64,000 nucleotides of DNA from NCBI RefSeq assembly GCF_000715015.1, contig NZ_JMIW01000001.1, positions 310,001 to 374,000 on the forward strand, written 5' to 3'. Source of the stretch: Erythrobacter longus (GTDB taxonomy: Bacteria; Pseudomonadota; Alphaproteobacteria; Sphingomonadales; Sphingomonadaceae). How positions within the stretch are numbered: position 1 is the first letter of the stretch; each line of letters begins with the position of its first letter. Below the pieces are notes generated by a model. That model did no database searches, was not told the origin of the DNA, and worked only from the letters and a program-made list of their open reading frames with translations. The translations under genes were made by a program, and so were the position numbers. This document shows, one piece after another, positions 8,890 through 17,812 of this stretch.

Positions 8890-9519
8890 TCAGCCTGACC
8901 GCTTGAATGCCCAGATGAAGAGGAAAGTGAATGTAACGATGAGAAACATCACTTGGTGATCGAATTGGGGGAAAATTCCGCCAAATGCACCGATAACCCA
9001 AGCAATGTATCCGTAAAAATAGACGTTGAAAGTCCAGAATGTTGCGTCTTTCATCGCCGCTTTCTGAAAATCGTCAAACTGCCTCCATTGATAGAATGCA
9101 GATGGGATCATGGCAGCCAAAATGACCAAGGCAACGATTGCCTCAGTTCGGCTTGGCTGGAACGTTCCGTCGAGGATGCTGTCTGTGTGAAAAGCATTCA
9201 CGTAGATCCCGGCAGCGCCGCCGACGACAACATAAGTCAGCAGTAACAGCTGTGACCGGCCCGTTTTTGAAGACAATGAAGGTGGATCGAAATCCCCGAA
9301 ACGAATGCCAGCGTAGGTCATGCCACCGCCGATTGCCAGCAATGCCGCCGTGACACCAATTTCTATGCCGCCAAGATCGCCCCGGTTCATGAACATGAAG
9401 GCAGCGCCTATGGCTCCTGCGAACAGGGAAAAGCCGAAGTAAAACAGCACTTGGCCAAGAAATGGACGAGCCGCTGGCCGGTCCACTTTGTCATAAGATG
9501 TTTGATCAGATCTGGTCAT
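8890..9519 (-). CDS. Multi-pass membrane protein coupled to the HTH regulator
   Basis: No characterised family recognised. The sequence is dominated by hydrophobic helices (for example VLFYFGFSLFAGAIGAAFMF, LLLLTYVVVGGAAGIYV, AIVALVILAAMIP, VMFLIVTFTFLFIWAF), about six in all, with a cytoplasmic-looking charged N-terminus. I prefer the ATG at 9519 over the one at 9534 because GAAGAG lies seven bases before it; the gene then overlaps the end of the upstream HTH gene by 14 bases. A tiny XRE regulator followed by a membrane protein is a recurring pairing; a sensing or regulated-effector relation is inference. Confidence 0.72.
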   Translation of the reverse strand: MTRSDQTSYDKVDRPAARPFLGQVLFYFGFSLFAGAIGAAFMFMNRGDLGGIEIGVTAALLAIGGGMTYAGIRFGDFDPPSLSSKTGRSQLLLLTYVVVGGAAGIYVNAFHTDSILDGTFQPSRTEAIVALVILAAMIPSAFYQWRQFDDFQKAAMKDATFWTFNVYFYGYIAWVIGAFGGIFPQFDHQVMFLIVTFTFLFIWAFKRSG

Positions 9520-9700
9520 TGAAAATCTCTTCAATTTTCATGTCGAACAGGCGGGCTATTCGAAAAGCGAGTGGGAGGGAGGGGTCGTGCTTGCCGGTTT
9601 CGATGGCGTTCACAGCCTGGCGCGAGACATCGAGATGTCCAGCCAGATCAGCCTGCGACCAATCGCGTTCCGCGCGCAGCACTTTGAGACGGTTTTTCAT
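9506..9700 (-). CDS. Small XRE-family helix-turn-helix regulator (YozG-like)
   Basis: The 64-residue protein is almost only a Cro/CI-type domain: WSQADLAGHLDVSRQAVNAI contains the two DNA-reading helices, followed by ETGKHDPSLPLAFRIARLF and the family's typical ending FDMKIEEIF. It lacks any effector domain. Its stop overlaps the start of the membrane protein gene, so both are one transcript. Four phased repeats lie 107-180 bp upstream of its start and are the best candidate for its operator. Autoregulation is inference. Confidence 0.88.
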   Translation of the reverse strand: MKNRLKVLRAERDWSQADLAGHLDVSRQAVNAIETGKHDPSLPLAFRIARLFDMKIEEIFNDQI

Positions 9701-9806
9701 GGGCTGGCGCTTTTCAAGCGATCCGCGAGGAAGCGGCAGCGGAGTTAAAAATGGTACGCATATGATAGGCTCCGATTAGCAAACTGGGCAATAATGTGTG
9801 ATGAAC

Positions 9807-9882
9807 CTTACGAAATGTCAGGTTACCCTTACTTTATGTAGTGATTCGCTTACAATGTCAACAACACCTTACATTTTGTCGT
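9807..9882. promoter_or_regulatory. Four phased CTTAC-type direct repeats (candidate operator)
   Basis: Four copies of a motif CTTAC-NNN-(A/T)TGT(C/A) begin at 9807, 9828, 9849 and 9868: CTTACGAAATGTCA, CTTACTTTATGTAG, CTTACAATGTCA and CTTACATTTTGTCG. Spacing is 21, 21 and 19 bp, close to two helical turns, so all copies face the same side of DNA. They lie between the divergent HTH gene and glyQ. Most likely cooperative binding sites for a regulator, perhaps the adjacent XRE protein. Confidence 0.5.
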
Positions 9883-9990
9883 GCTTCAATGACGAAAAGC
9901 GCAGAATGGCTGACTTTTTTGCGCATAGATTTGAGCCTTGTGCGCCGCACCATTGACGCCTCACGGGGCATCGGTCATTGGCTCCAACCC

Positions 9991-10959
9991 ATGGCGACAC
10001 AGCTTTCTTCTACGACGGCGAATCCGACTGGGGTTCCTGCACGCGATCCTTCAGGCAGCTTCCAGGACATGATCCTGACGCTGCATGATTTTTGGGCGGC
10101 CAATGGGTGTGTGATCCTGCAACCATACGACATGCGCATGGGAGCAGGGACGTTTCACACCGCAACCACACTGCGCACGCTCGGACCTGAGCCTTGGAAT
10201 GCTGCCTTTGTGCAGCCTTGCCGCCGGCCAACCGACGGGCGTTATGGTGAGAACCCCAATCGGCTCCAGCACTATTACCAGTATCAGGTGATCCTGAAGC
10301 CAAGCCCAAGCGATATCCAGGACCTTTATCTTGAGAGCCTGCGCGCCATCGGCATTGACCCGCTGGCCCATGACATTCGCTTTGTCGAGGATGACTGGGA
10401 ATCGCCGACGCTGGGCGCTTGGGGTCTGGGTTGGGAAGTGTGGTGTGACGGGATGGAAGTCACCCAGTTCACTTACTTTCAGCAGATGGGCGGCTTTGAT
10501 TGCAAACCGGTCGCGGGCGAGCTGACATATGGGCTAGAGCGGCTTGCCATGTATATTCAAGGCGTTGATAACGTGTACGATCTTGCCTTCAACAAGCAGG
10601 GCGTAAGCTACGGCGATGTGTTTCTTGAAAACGAACGCCAGATGTCGAAATGGAACTTTGAGGTCGCGGATACTGACGCTTTGTTCGACCTGTTTGCAAA
10701 GGCTGAGGCCGAGTGCAAAAACGCGATTGCTGCTGACGTTCCCATCGCTGCTTATGAGCAAGCGGTAGAGGCAAGCCACGTCTTCAACCTCCTTCAGGCG
10801 CGCGGCGTGATCAGCGTGCAGGAGCGCGCGTCATACATGGGCCGCGTGCGCGATCTTGCTCGCTCATCTTGCGAGAAATACGCTGAAAAAATGGCGCCTG
10901 AATGGGCCGAGAAATACCCGGGATGGAGCATCCAGGATAAGGGGGCGTCTAATGGCTGA
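9991..10959 (+). CDS. glyQ: Glycine--tRNA ligase alpha subunit
   Basis: GlyQ is the catalytic subunit of the bacterial alpha2beta2 glycyl-tRNA synthetase. Starting at the ATG at 9991 gives 322 residues, slightly longer than the usual 290-300. Family hallmarks are [51 protein letters not shown] and the [16 protein letters not shown] segment. An open frame continues upstream to a GTG at 9841, but that part has no homology-like pattern and runs through the phased repeats, so I did not use it. The stop overlaps the glyS start by eight bases. Confidence 0.97.
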   Translation: MATQLSSTTANPTGVPARDPSGSFQDMILTLHDFWAANGCVILQPYDMRMGAGTFHTATTLRTLGPEPWNAAFVQPCRRPTDGRYGENPNRLQHYYQYQVILKPSPSDIQDLYLESLRAIGIDPLAHDIRFVEDDWESPTLGAWGLGWEVWCDGMEVTQFTYFQQMGGFDCKPVAGELTYGLERLAMYIQGVDNVYDLAFNKQGVSYGDVFLENERQMSKWNFEVADTDALFDLFAKAEAECKNAIAADVPIAAYEQAVEASHVFNLLQARGVISVQERASYMGRVRDLARSSCEKYAEKMAPEWAEKYPGWSIQDKGASNG

Positions 10960-13354
10960 TTTCCTCCTTGAACTTCTCACCGAAGAAATCCCTGCGCGCA
11001 TGCAAAAAGGTGCGCGCACTGAGCTGGAAAAGCTCTTTACCCGCGAATTGTCGGCAAGCGGCGTTTCAGCTGGCGACATCACCGTATGGTCGACCCCGCG
11101 CCGCCTGACTTTGGTTGCCCGCGATCTCCCGACCGAAACCGAAGCGGTGCGCGAGGAAGCCAAGGGGCCTCCCGTGGGCGCCCCCGATCAGGCGGTGGAC
11201 GGTTTCTGCCGCAAGAACGGCGTTTCGCGCGACAGCCTCGAGGAGCGCGATGTTAAGGGCCGGACCACCTACTTCGCAGTCATCGAAAAGCCAGGGCAGC
11301 AGGTCTCCGACCTCTTAGCCGCCAGCATCCCCACGATCATCCGCGACTTTGCATGGCCCAAGTCGATGCGCTGGGGCGAGGCGTCTATCTCTAGCGAAAG
11401 CACGCGCTGGGTCAGGCCTCTATCAGGCATTGTTGCGCTGCTTGGGGGTGAAATTGTTCCAGTGGTGATGGACGGCCTGTCGAGCGGGCGTGAGACGATG
11501 GGGCATCGCTTTCATTCAGCTGGCCCGATCCGCATTGACGGCGCGGACGACTACGCAGCGAAACTGCGCGCGGCCCATGTGATTGTCGACCATGAAGAGC
11601 GCGCCGCGATCATTCGCGATGGCGCAAAAAGTGCGGCTGAGGCTGCGGGGCTGGTCCTTGTCGTAGACGAAGGGCTGGTGGTTGAAAACGCTGGCCTGAC
11701 CGAATGGCCCGTGCCTTTGTTGGGCCGCTTTGACGAGGAATTCCTCGACGTGCCGCCCGAGGTCATCCAGCTTACCGCCCGGGTGAACCAGAAGTATTTT
11801 GTGTGCGAGGATGCATCGGGCAAACTCGCCAACGCCTTCATCTGCACCGCCAATATTGATGCAGCGGACCCCGCCGTGGTGGTCGACGGCAACCGCAAGG
11901 TGCTCGCAGCACGATTGGCCGACGCACGCTTTTTCTGGGAGCTTGATCAGAAGACGACGCTTGCTCAGCACGCGACCAAGCTGGAGCGGATTACCTTCCA
12001 TGAGAAGCTCGGGACGGTCGCTGACAAGGTGGAGCGGGTGGCGAAGCTTGCGCGTTGGCTGTGTGAAGAAGGCATTGTCACCCCCCGCTCTCCTGCGAAA
12101 GCAGGAGCCCAGCTCCAAAACGAAGATGATGGACTCCTGCGTTCGCAGGAGATCACAAGGGAAGAACTCGCAGACTTAGCCGAACAAGCGGCGCGCCTCT
12201 GCAAAGCGGACCTTGTGACCGAAATGGTGGGCGAATTCCCCGAGCTGCAAGGCCTGATGGGCGGCTACTACGCCGAGAAAGAGGGCCTGCCGCAAGAAGT
12301 CTCCGACGCCATCCGCGATCACTACAAGCCCGTGGGGCAGGGCGACGAGGTGCCGACTGCTCCTGTGACGGTGGCGGTGAGCTTGGCGGATAAGTTGGAT
12401 ACGCTCGTAAGTTTCTTTTGGGTCAACGAAAAACCTACAGGATCGAAAGACCCTTTTGCTTTACGAAGAGCAGCAATTGCCGAAGCTAGGTTGACCCAAG
12501 ATAACCTGCTTCGAATTCCACTCTTGCACGCGATTGCTGCAGCGACTGCCTGCCTCGTTGAGACTGCGATGAATTGGGCAGGCAGGACTCAAGCAATCTC
12601 GATGGACACGATCAAAGAATGGCGGAGTGTAATTGATGGCCGCGATTTTCCAGGCCGGTTGGAACTGCTCGATGAGGCGAAGGTCGATCTAGCGGAAGTC
12701 CGAAGTGAAGCCGAAGCAGCCATGGCTCTCCTTCGCACCCTAAAAGTTGATGCCGAAGCTGCGGTTGCGAAGTACGCCGAAATTTTAGACTTCTTCGCCG
12801 ACCGCCTCAAAGTCCAGCAACGCGAAGCTGGCGTTCGCCACGACCTGATCGACGCTGTATTTGCGCTCGGCGGAGAGGACGACCTTGTCCGTCTCCTTGC
12901 CCGCGTCCATGCCCTCCAAAGCTTCATCGCAACAGATAACGGCGCAAACCTGCTCGCTGGCTACAAGCGGGCGGCGAATATCCTCAAGAAAGAGGGCCAC
13001 GTCACCCCGGCGCAGGCCGGGGTCCAGTCTAGCGATGAAGACCAAGCCGTTCTGGATTCCGGCCTTCGCCGAAATGACGATGCAGGGCTTTCGCACACTC
13101 CCGAACCTGCCGAAGCTGCTCTTATCGCAGCGCTCGACGAGGCGGAACCCAAGGCGACTTCGGCCATTGAGGCTGAAGACTTCGAAGCCGCGATGGAAGC
13201 GCTTGCATCCTTGCGCGGCCCGATTGATGACTTCTTCGAAGCTGTGATTGTGAACGCGGAAGATAAGAATGTGCGCGCGAGCCGCCTTTCTCTGTTAGCG
13301 CGGCTTCGCGACGCGGTTCACAAGGTCGCAGATTTCTCAAGGATTGAAGGTTGA
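10952..13354 (+). CDS. glyS: Glycine--tRNA ligase beta subunit carrying in-frame palindromic elements
   Basis: GlyS recognises and binds tRNA-Gly. The start ATG (10952) lies inside the end of glyQ and the N-terminus [19 protein letters not shown] is typical. Conserved blocks [19 protein letters not shown] and [15 protein letters not shown] are present. At 800 residues it is about 110 longer than the 689-residue E. coli protein. Three extra parts explain this: residues about 376-402 and 684-709 are translated from REP-like palindromes (12077-12156 and 13001-13078), and residues about 535-610 form an expanded region whose DNA is AT-richer than its surroundings. The frame is intact throughout and the catalytic partner is normal, so the protein is presumably functional. 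The stop overlaps ppdK by one base. Confidence 0.96.
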   Translation: MADFLLELLTEEIPARMQKGARTELEKLFTRELSASGVSAGDITVWSTPRRLTLVARDLPTETEAVREEAKGPPVGAPDQAVDGFCRKNGVSRDSLEERDVKGRTTYFAVIEKPGQQVSDLLAASIPTIIRDFAWPKSMRWGEASISSESTRWVRPLSGIVALLGGEIVPVVMDGLSSGRETMGHRFHSAGPIRIDGADDYAAKLRAAHVIVDHEERAAIIRDGAKSAAEAAGLVLVVDEGLVVENAGLTEWPVPLLGRFDEEFLDVPPEVIQLTARVNQKYFVCEDASGKLANAFICTANIDAADPAVVVDGNRKVLAARLADARFFWELDQKTTLAQHATKLERITFHEKLGTVADKVERVAKLARWLCEEGIVTPRSPAKAGAQLQNEDDGLLRSQEITREELADLAEQAARLCKADLVTEMVGEFPELQGLMGGYYAEKEGLPQEVSDAIRDHYKPVGQGDEVPTAPVTVAVSLADKLDTLVSFFWVNEKPTGSKDPFALRRAAIAEARLTQDNLLRIPLLHAIAAATACLVETAMNWAGRTQAISMDTIKEWRSVIDGRDFPGRLELLDEAKVDLAEVRSEAEAAMALLRTLKVDAEAAVAKYAEILDFFADRLKVQQREAGVRHDLIDAVFALGGEDDLVRLLARVHALQSFIATDNGANLLAGYKRAANILKKEGHVTPAQAGVQSSDEDQAVLDSGLRRNDDAGLSHTPEPAEAALIAALDEAEPKATSAIEAEDFEAAMEALASLRGPIDDFFEAVIVNAEDKNVRASRLSLLARLRDAVHKVADFSRIEG
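12077..12156. repeat. REP-type palindromic element inside glyS (element A)
   Basis: Two perfect 7-bp hairpins are arranged head to head: CTCCTGC-GAAA-GCAGGAG (12090-12107) and CTCCTGC-GTTC-GCAGGAG (12134-12151), bounded by GTCA and TCAC. This is the architecture of the dispersed palindromes often seen in intergenic DNA of alphaproteobacteria. Here it is read through in frame as [20 protein letters not shown]. Confidence 0.8.
13001..13078. repeat. REP-type palindromic element inside glyS (element B)
   Basis: The element starts GTCACCCC and ends AAATGAC. The left hairpin is CCCCGGC-GCAG-GCCGGGG (13005-13022); the right one TTCCGGC-CTTC-GCCGAAA (13057-13074) has one mismatch. Inner CCAG and CTGG arms also pair. 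It has the same layout as element A (78 versus 80 bp) and is translated as VTPAQAGVQ ... [11 protein letters not shown]. Confidence 0.8.
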
Positions 13355-16017
13355 TGGTCCAGACAGTCTACCCCTTTGGCGGAAGCGCCGCCCATGACGA
13401 CCCGCGCCAAGGCGACAAGACAATCACCGGGGGCAAGGGCGCAAACCTTGCCGAAATGGCGAGCATCGGCCTGCCGGTGCCTCCCGGTTTCACCATCACC
13501 ACCGAAGAATGCGTCGCGTATTTGCAGGACGGCGCGGAATTCTCTGATGCTCTGCGCGAAGCGGTGACGGGTGCGATCGGCCATATCGAAAAAGCAGTTG
13601 GCAAAAAGTTTGGCGACGCTTCCGACCCGATGCTGGTTTCGGTGCGCTCAGGCGCGCGGGTTTCCATGCCGGGGATGATGGACACGGTCCTCAACCTTGG
13701 CCTTAACGACGCGACCGTCGAAGGGCTTGCAGCAACGTCTGGCGACGAACGTTTCGCATGGGACAGCTATCGCCGCTTTATCCAGATGTATTCCGATGTG
13801 GTGCTGGGCCTTGACCATGGCCTGTTCGAGGAAGCGCTCGAAATCTGCAAGGAAGACAACGGTTATTATGCCGACACAGAGCTTTCTGCCGAAGAGTGGA
13901 AGGCGCTGGTTACCGAGTTCAAAGGCATTGTTGAGGCCGAATGGGGCAAGCCATTCCCACAGGACGTGACCGAGCAATTGTGGGGCGCGATCCGCGCTGT
14001 GTTCGACAGCTGGGATAGCGACCGCGCCAAGGTTTACCGCCGATTGAACGACATTCCCGGTGACTGGGGCACGGCCGTCAATGTGCAGGCGATGGTGTTT
14101 GGCAATATGGGCGACACGTCCGCGACCGGCGTCGCCTTCACCCGCGATCCAGCCACTGGTGAGCGCGCCTATTACGGCGAATATCTCATCAATGCGCAAG
14201 GCGAAGACGTTGTCGCGGGCATTCGCACGCCGCAATATCTGACCAAAGCCGCCCGCGAAGCAGCAGGCGCAAAACCGCTCTCCATGGAAGAGGCCATGCC
14301 CGACGCCTATGGCGAGCTGGCGCGCGTGTTCGACCTTCTCGAAGGTCACTATAAAGACATGCAGGATATCGAGTTTACCGTGGAGCGCGGTAAACTGTGG
14401 ATGCTGCAAACCCGCTCTGGCAAGCGCACAGCGAAAGCGGCGCTCAAGATGGCGGTGGATATGGAAGCCGAAGGCCTCATCACGCAGGAAGAGGCCGTGC
14501 GCCGGGTTGATCCCATGGCATTGGACCAACTGCTTCACCCAACACTTGATCCCGAAGCAGAACGCCATGTTCTGGGCAGCGGCCTGCCAGCGTCGCCCGG
14601 TGCTGCTGCGGGTAAGATAGTGCTCGATGCCGATACGGCTGAGCAATGGGTTGCGCGCGGTGAGAAGGTCATTCTCGTGCGGGTCGAAACCTCGCCCGAA
14701 GACATCCACGGCATGCACGCAGCACAAGGCATTCTGACCGCACGCGGCGGCATGACCAGCCACGCCGCGGTCGTGGCGCGCGGCATGGGCCGGCCTTGTG
14801 TTTCTGGCGCAAGCGCGCTTTCCATCGACCGGGCCTCGCGCACCCTTCGCATCGGGAACCATGAGCTTAAAGAAGGTGACGAGATCACTCTCGATGGCGC
14901 TAATGGTCAGATTATGCTGGGTATTGTGCCAACGGTTGAACCTGAGCTTGCCGGTGACTTTGGCACTTTGATGGTGTGGGCAGACGCGCTTCGCCGCATG
15001 AAAGTGCGCACCAATGCCGAAACGCCAGCAGACTGCAAGATGGCGCGGCAGTTTGGCGCAGAAGGCATTGGCCTTTGCCGCACAGAGCATATGTTCTTTG
15101 ATGCTGGCCGGATTAAAGCTGTGCGCCAGATGATCCTGGCCGAAGAAGATACGGCGCGTAAAGCGGCACTGGATATCCTGCTGCCGGAACAACGCGCCGA
15201 CTTTACAGCGATCTTCGAAGTGATGGCGGGTCTTCCTTGCACGATCCGCCTGCTCGACCCGCCATTGCATGAATTCCTGCCAACACAGGACGCTGACTTC
15301 GAAGAGCTTTCCGATGTGACCGGGCTTGGTGTCGATCACCTGAAACGGCGGGCGGCTGAGCTGCATGAATTCAACCCGATGCTGGGCCACCGTGGGTGCC
15401 GTTTGGGTATCACTTTCCCCGAAATCTATGAAATGCAGGCGCGCGCCATTTTCGAAGCGGTGTGCGATGTGAAAGCGTCTTCTGGCGAAGCGCCTTTGCC
15501 TGAGATTATGATCCCGCTGGTAGCGACCAGGAAAGAGCTCGCCATCCTGAAAGCGTTGGTCGACCAGGTGGCGAAAGAAGTGTTCGCAGAGATGGGCACG
15601 AGCGTCGAATATCTGGTCGGCACCATGATCGAGTTGCCCCGTGCAGCGTTGATGGCAGGCGAGATTGCCAAGGAAGGCGCGTTCTTCAGCTTTGGCACGA
15701 ATGATTTGACGCAAACCACCCTTGGGGTGAGCCGCGATGATTCCGCCAAATTCCTCGCCCCCTACGTTGAGAAAGGCATTTTCGCACGCGATCCTTTTGT
15801 CAGCCTCGATGTCGAAGGCGTTGGCCAATTGGTCGAACTTGCGGCCGAACGGGGCAGGGTAACACGTCCAAATATAAAGCTTGGCATTTGCGGTGAACAT
15901 GGCGGCGATCCGGCTTCGATCGCCTTCTGCGAAAAAGTTGGCCTCGATTACGTCAGCGCGTCGCCTTACCGTGTGCCGATCGCTCGGCTCGCGGCGGCTC
16001 AAGCAACGCTCAAATAG
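13354..16017 (+). CDS. ppdK: Pyruvate, phosphate dikinase
   Basis: PPDK interconverts pyruvate, ATP and phosphate with PEP, AMP and pyrophosphate. The 887-residue protein has the full order: N-terminal ATP-grasp (GGKGANLAEMASIGLPVPPG, then VSVRSGARVSMPGMMDTVL), the phosphohistidine swivel domain (GGMTSHAAVVARGMGRPCVS, His about 470) and the C-terminal PEP/pyruvate barrel with the acid-base cysteine in GICGEHGGDP (Cys about 846). The start is the ATG at 13354, overlapping the glyS TGA by one base; an in-frame TTG lies one codon earlier. Linkage to glyQS is close enough to suggest one transcript. Confidence 0.97.
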   Translation: MVQTVYPFGGSAAHDDPRQGDKTITGGKGANLAEMASIGLPVPPGFTITTEECVAYLQDGAEFSDALREAVTGAIGHIEKAVGKKFGDASDPMLVSVRSGARVSMPGMMDTVLNLGLNDATVEGLAATSGDERFAWDSYRRFIQMYSDVVLGLDHGLFEEALEICKEDNGYYADTELSAEEWKALVTEFKGIVEAEWGKPFPQDVTEQLWGAIRAVFDSWDSDRAKVYRRLNDIPGDWGTAVNVQAMVFGNMGDTSATGVAFTRDPATGERAYYGEYLINAQGEDVVAGIRTPQYLTKAAREAAGAKPLSMEEAMPDAYGELARVFDLLEGHYKDMQDIEFTVERGKLWMLQTRSGKRTAKAALKMAVDMEAEGLITQEEAVRRVDPMALDQLLHPTLDPEAERHVLGSGLPASPGAAAGKIVLDADTAEQWVARGEKVILVRVETSPEDIHGMHAAQGILTARGGMTSHAAVVARGMGRPCVSGASALSIDRASRTLRIGNHELKEGDEITLDGANGQIMLGIVPTVEPELAGDFGTLMVWADALRRMKVRTNAETPADCKMARQFGAEGIGLCRTEHMFFDAGRIKAVRQMILAEEDTARKAALDILLPEQRADFTAIFEVMAGLPCTIRLLDPPLHEFLPTQDADFEELSDVTGLGVDHLKRRAAELHEFNPMLGHRGCRLGITFPEIYEMQARAIFEAVCDVKASSGEAPLPEIMIPLVATRKELAILKALVDQVAKEVFAEMGTSVEYLVGTMIELPRAALMAGEIAKEGAFFSFGTNDLTQTTLGVSRDDSAKFLAPYVEKGIFARDPFVSLDVEGVGQLVELAAERGRVTRPNIKLGICGEHGGDPASIAFCEKVGLDYVSASPYRVPIARLAAAQATLK

Positions 16018-16020
16018 GTT

Positions 16021-16764
16021 TTATCGCCACCCTGTGAGGACGAGGATGTTGAAGGTTTCAGTGACCTTCCCATCCACTTCACGCCTTTGATCAAACGCCG
16101 CTTCTGCGCGCTTTAACCAGGCACGCGTAAGAGGCGGAACCGGAGTGTTCAAAGACCGTGTCAAACCGTGGTCTCTAAGGTCACTGATAAGCTGCCCCAG
16201 CGACGAAAAGCGGACGTTGAGCGGGAAGCTGTCAACCACTTTGCGGGCAAATCCTGCACGTTCAAGCAACGCTGTGCCTGCGCGGTTATCGACGAGCGGG
16301 TGCATCCGGGCCGCAGGTTGATCAACGTCAGCCTCAAGCGCAATCTGGCGCAACACTGGAAGTGAACCGGCTCCCGGAAAGGCTGCGATAAAAAGACCAC
16401 CCTCTTTCAAGGCAGCGCGTACGTGAATTAGCGCGCCTGGCAGGTCGTTGACAGTGCCAAGGCCAAGGATGTGGGCGATGAGATCATAACCCTCAAAACT
16501 GGCGGGCACCTCTTCGTCAAACTCACCCAGCTGAGCCCGAGTAGTAGCGCTCACTCCGCCCGTTTGATCCCCCACAACCAAAGCTGCCTCAGCATCGAAC
16601 CGCATAAAATCAAGCCGGTCGGCAATGTCATCAGCAATCGCGTAATAAAGGTAGGACGCGCTGTCCTGGAGCTGAAGGCGGGAGCGCGCTCGCGCCCATT
16701 TGGCGGCGGCAGCTTCACGGTCGAATATTCGGGGAACTTGGGTGGTTGGCATTTGGGTTTCCAT
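16021..16764 (-). CDS. SAM-dependent methyltransferase (BioC/NDUFAF5-like)
   Basis: The protein (247 residues) begins VPRIFDREAAAAKWARARS after a short leader, a pattern seen in the alphaproteobacterial relatives of NDUFAF5, which resemble BioC. A class I methyltransferase core follows: AALVVGDQTGG as a degenerate glycine-rich motif I, YDLIAHILGLGTVNDLPGAL as the post-IV region, and LKEGGLFIAAFPGAGSL. The target is not predictable: arginine hydroxylation of a complex I subunit is known for NDUFAF5, but equivalence is only inference. The ATG at 16764 is preceded by AAGGA at good distance. It is divergent from comF with 57 bp between them and converges on ppdK. Confidence 0.82.
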   Translation of the reverse strand: METQMPTTQVPRIFDREAAAAKWARARSRLQLQDSASYLYYAIADDIADRLDFMRFDAEAALVVGDQTGGVSATTRAQLGEFDEEVPASFEGYDLIAHILGLGTVNDLPGALIHVRAALKEGGLFIAAFPGAGSLPVLRQIALEADVDQPAARMHPLVDNRAGTALLERAGFARKVVDSFPLNVRFSSLGQLISDLRDHGLTRSLNTPVPPLTRAWLKRAEAAFDQRREVDGKVTETFNILVLTGWR

Positions 16765-16821
16765 GGACGCATTCCTTGGCCCGCTTGCCGCGCCTGCGCA
16801 AGAGGTGCACAATAGCGCGCA

Positions 16822-17538
16822 ATGGCTTGGGGCGCGCATCTTACCAAAGAGATCACGGAAGGTCTGCGGCCTCTGGTCGATCTGGTCTATCCGCCACGCT
16901 GCCCATCTTGCGGGGCTGCGACGGCTTCGCAAGGATCGCTGTGCAGCGATTGCTGGAGCGAGCTTGAGTTTCCCCGCGCCTATGCAACGCCTGAGGGTGC
17001 GCGGCATTCCGGCATCATTGCGGCAACGATCTACAACGATATGTCGCGCGCGCTCGTGCTGAAATTCAAGCACGGGGGCAAGATTGCACTTGCTCCTCTG
17101 CTAGGGACCATGCTGGCCTCTCGAATACACAGCGAGCAAGATGAGCAGGGCGATGTGGGCGAACAGCCGCTTATCGTGCCGGTGCCGCTCCACCGTACGC
17201 GGATATGGCAGCGTGGGTTCAACCAGTCGGCTTTGCTGGCACGCGAAGTTGCCAAGGCGGGGAAGGGTGAGCTGATCCTTGATGCCCTTATCCGGCAGAA
17301 GCGCACACCCAGCCTTGGCAATTTGAGCGCGGAAAAGCGCAAGGCTGTTCTGGCAGGGGCGATAGCGGTTCGCGCCAAGGCGAGGCCCTTGATCAAGGCG
17401 CGCAGGGTCATCCTAATCGATGATGTACTCACCAGCGGCGCGACGAGTGATGCGTGTGTTGAGGCATTGCTGGAGGCAGGGGCGACAAGCGTTCAAATAG
17501 GGTGTTTTGCCCGCGCAGACCACGGCGCTTTGGGTTAA
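16822..17538 (+). CDS. ComF-family phosphoribosyltransferase-like protein
   Basis: ComF proteins take part in DNA uptake in naturally competent bacteria but are also common elsewhere. The N-terminal zinc-binding module CPSCGAATASQGSLCSDCW carries two CxxC pairs; the C-terminal half is a type I phosphoribosyltransferase fold with PLHRTRIWQRGFNQSALLA and the diphosphate-binding loop VILIDDVLTSGAT. At 238 residues it is full length. No other competence gene is adjacent, although radA and dprA-type functions might be elsewhere on the chromosome. Confidence 0.92.
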   Translation: MAWGAHLTKEITEGLRPLVDLVYPPRCPSCGAATASQGSLCSDCWSELEFPRAYATPEGARHSGIIAATIYNDMSRALVLKFKHGGKIALAPLLGTMLASRIHSEQDEQGDVGEQPLIVPVPLHRTRIWQRGFNQSALLAREVAKAGKGELILDALIRQKRTPSLGNLSAEKRKAVLAGAIAVRAKARPLIKARRVILIDDVLTSGATSDACVEALLEAGATSVQIGCFARADHGALG

Positions 17539-17570
17539 AACCACCCCGGGCCTGCGGAGAAATCTATCCC

Positions 17571-17607
17571 AGAAACCGAAACGCCCGAGGCCGTTAGACC
17601 CCGGGCG
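17571..17607 (-). terminator. Terminator-like hairpin of the candidate RNA
   Basis: Minus-strand arms CGCCCGGGG and CCTCGGGCG (17582-17607) pair over nine positions with one G-U wobble, then TTTCGGTTTC follows. The U-tract is interrupted, so efficiency is uncertain. Confidence 0.5.
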
Positions 17608-17812
17608 CCACGTGACGAAACGGTTTAGATCCGCTCAAAGAGCTCAGAAAGCGACCCCCTAACTTCGCTTTCAGGACCCTATGCCTCATTCGTTCAATCG
17701 GCCACTCCGACACCCCGCTGTTGGCTCTGACCGACAACCCCCTGAACCCGGCGTTTGACAACACCGCTTGTTAGGTGGATGGACGCTCTTGCGTCGTCCG
17801 TGAGGAGCGTTG
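17571..17812 (-). ncRNA. Candidate structured small RNA, unnamed
   Basis: The 420 bp between comF and the chosen hisI start have no convincing protein gene but are rich in pairing. On the minus strand a TACAAT box (17817-17822) is followed by about 240 bp ending in a terminator-like hairpin with a U-rich tail (17571-17607). Internal stems include GAAAGCGA/TCGCTTTC (17647-17672), a GACCGA-region stem (17698-17703 with 17729-17734) and a 5' domain (17760-17768 with 17806-17814 enclosing GACGC-TCTT-GCGTC). Two stems need G-U pairs that form only in minus-strand RNA; on the plus strand they would be A-C mismatches. I could not match it to 6S, tmRNA, SRP or RNase P RNA. Confidence 0.42.

Noticed and set aside
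9701..9990. Glycine riboswitch or T-box upstream of glyQ
   Set aside because: No riboswitch core motifs; the conspicuous features are the phased direct repeats.
13648..16002. A 784-codon open frame on the minus strand opposite ppdK
   Set aside because: It mirrors the codon bias of ppdK, has no family-like motifs, and long antisense frames are common in GC-rich genomes.
16822..17538. Evidence for natural competence
   Set aside because: ComF alone is widespread in non-competent bacteria; no comEA/comEC/dprA in the window.
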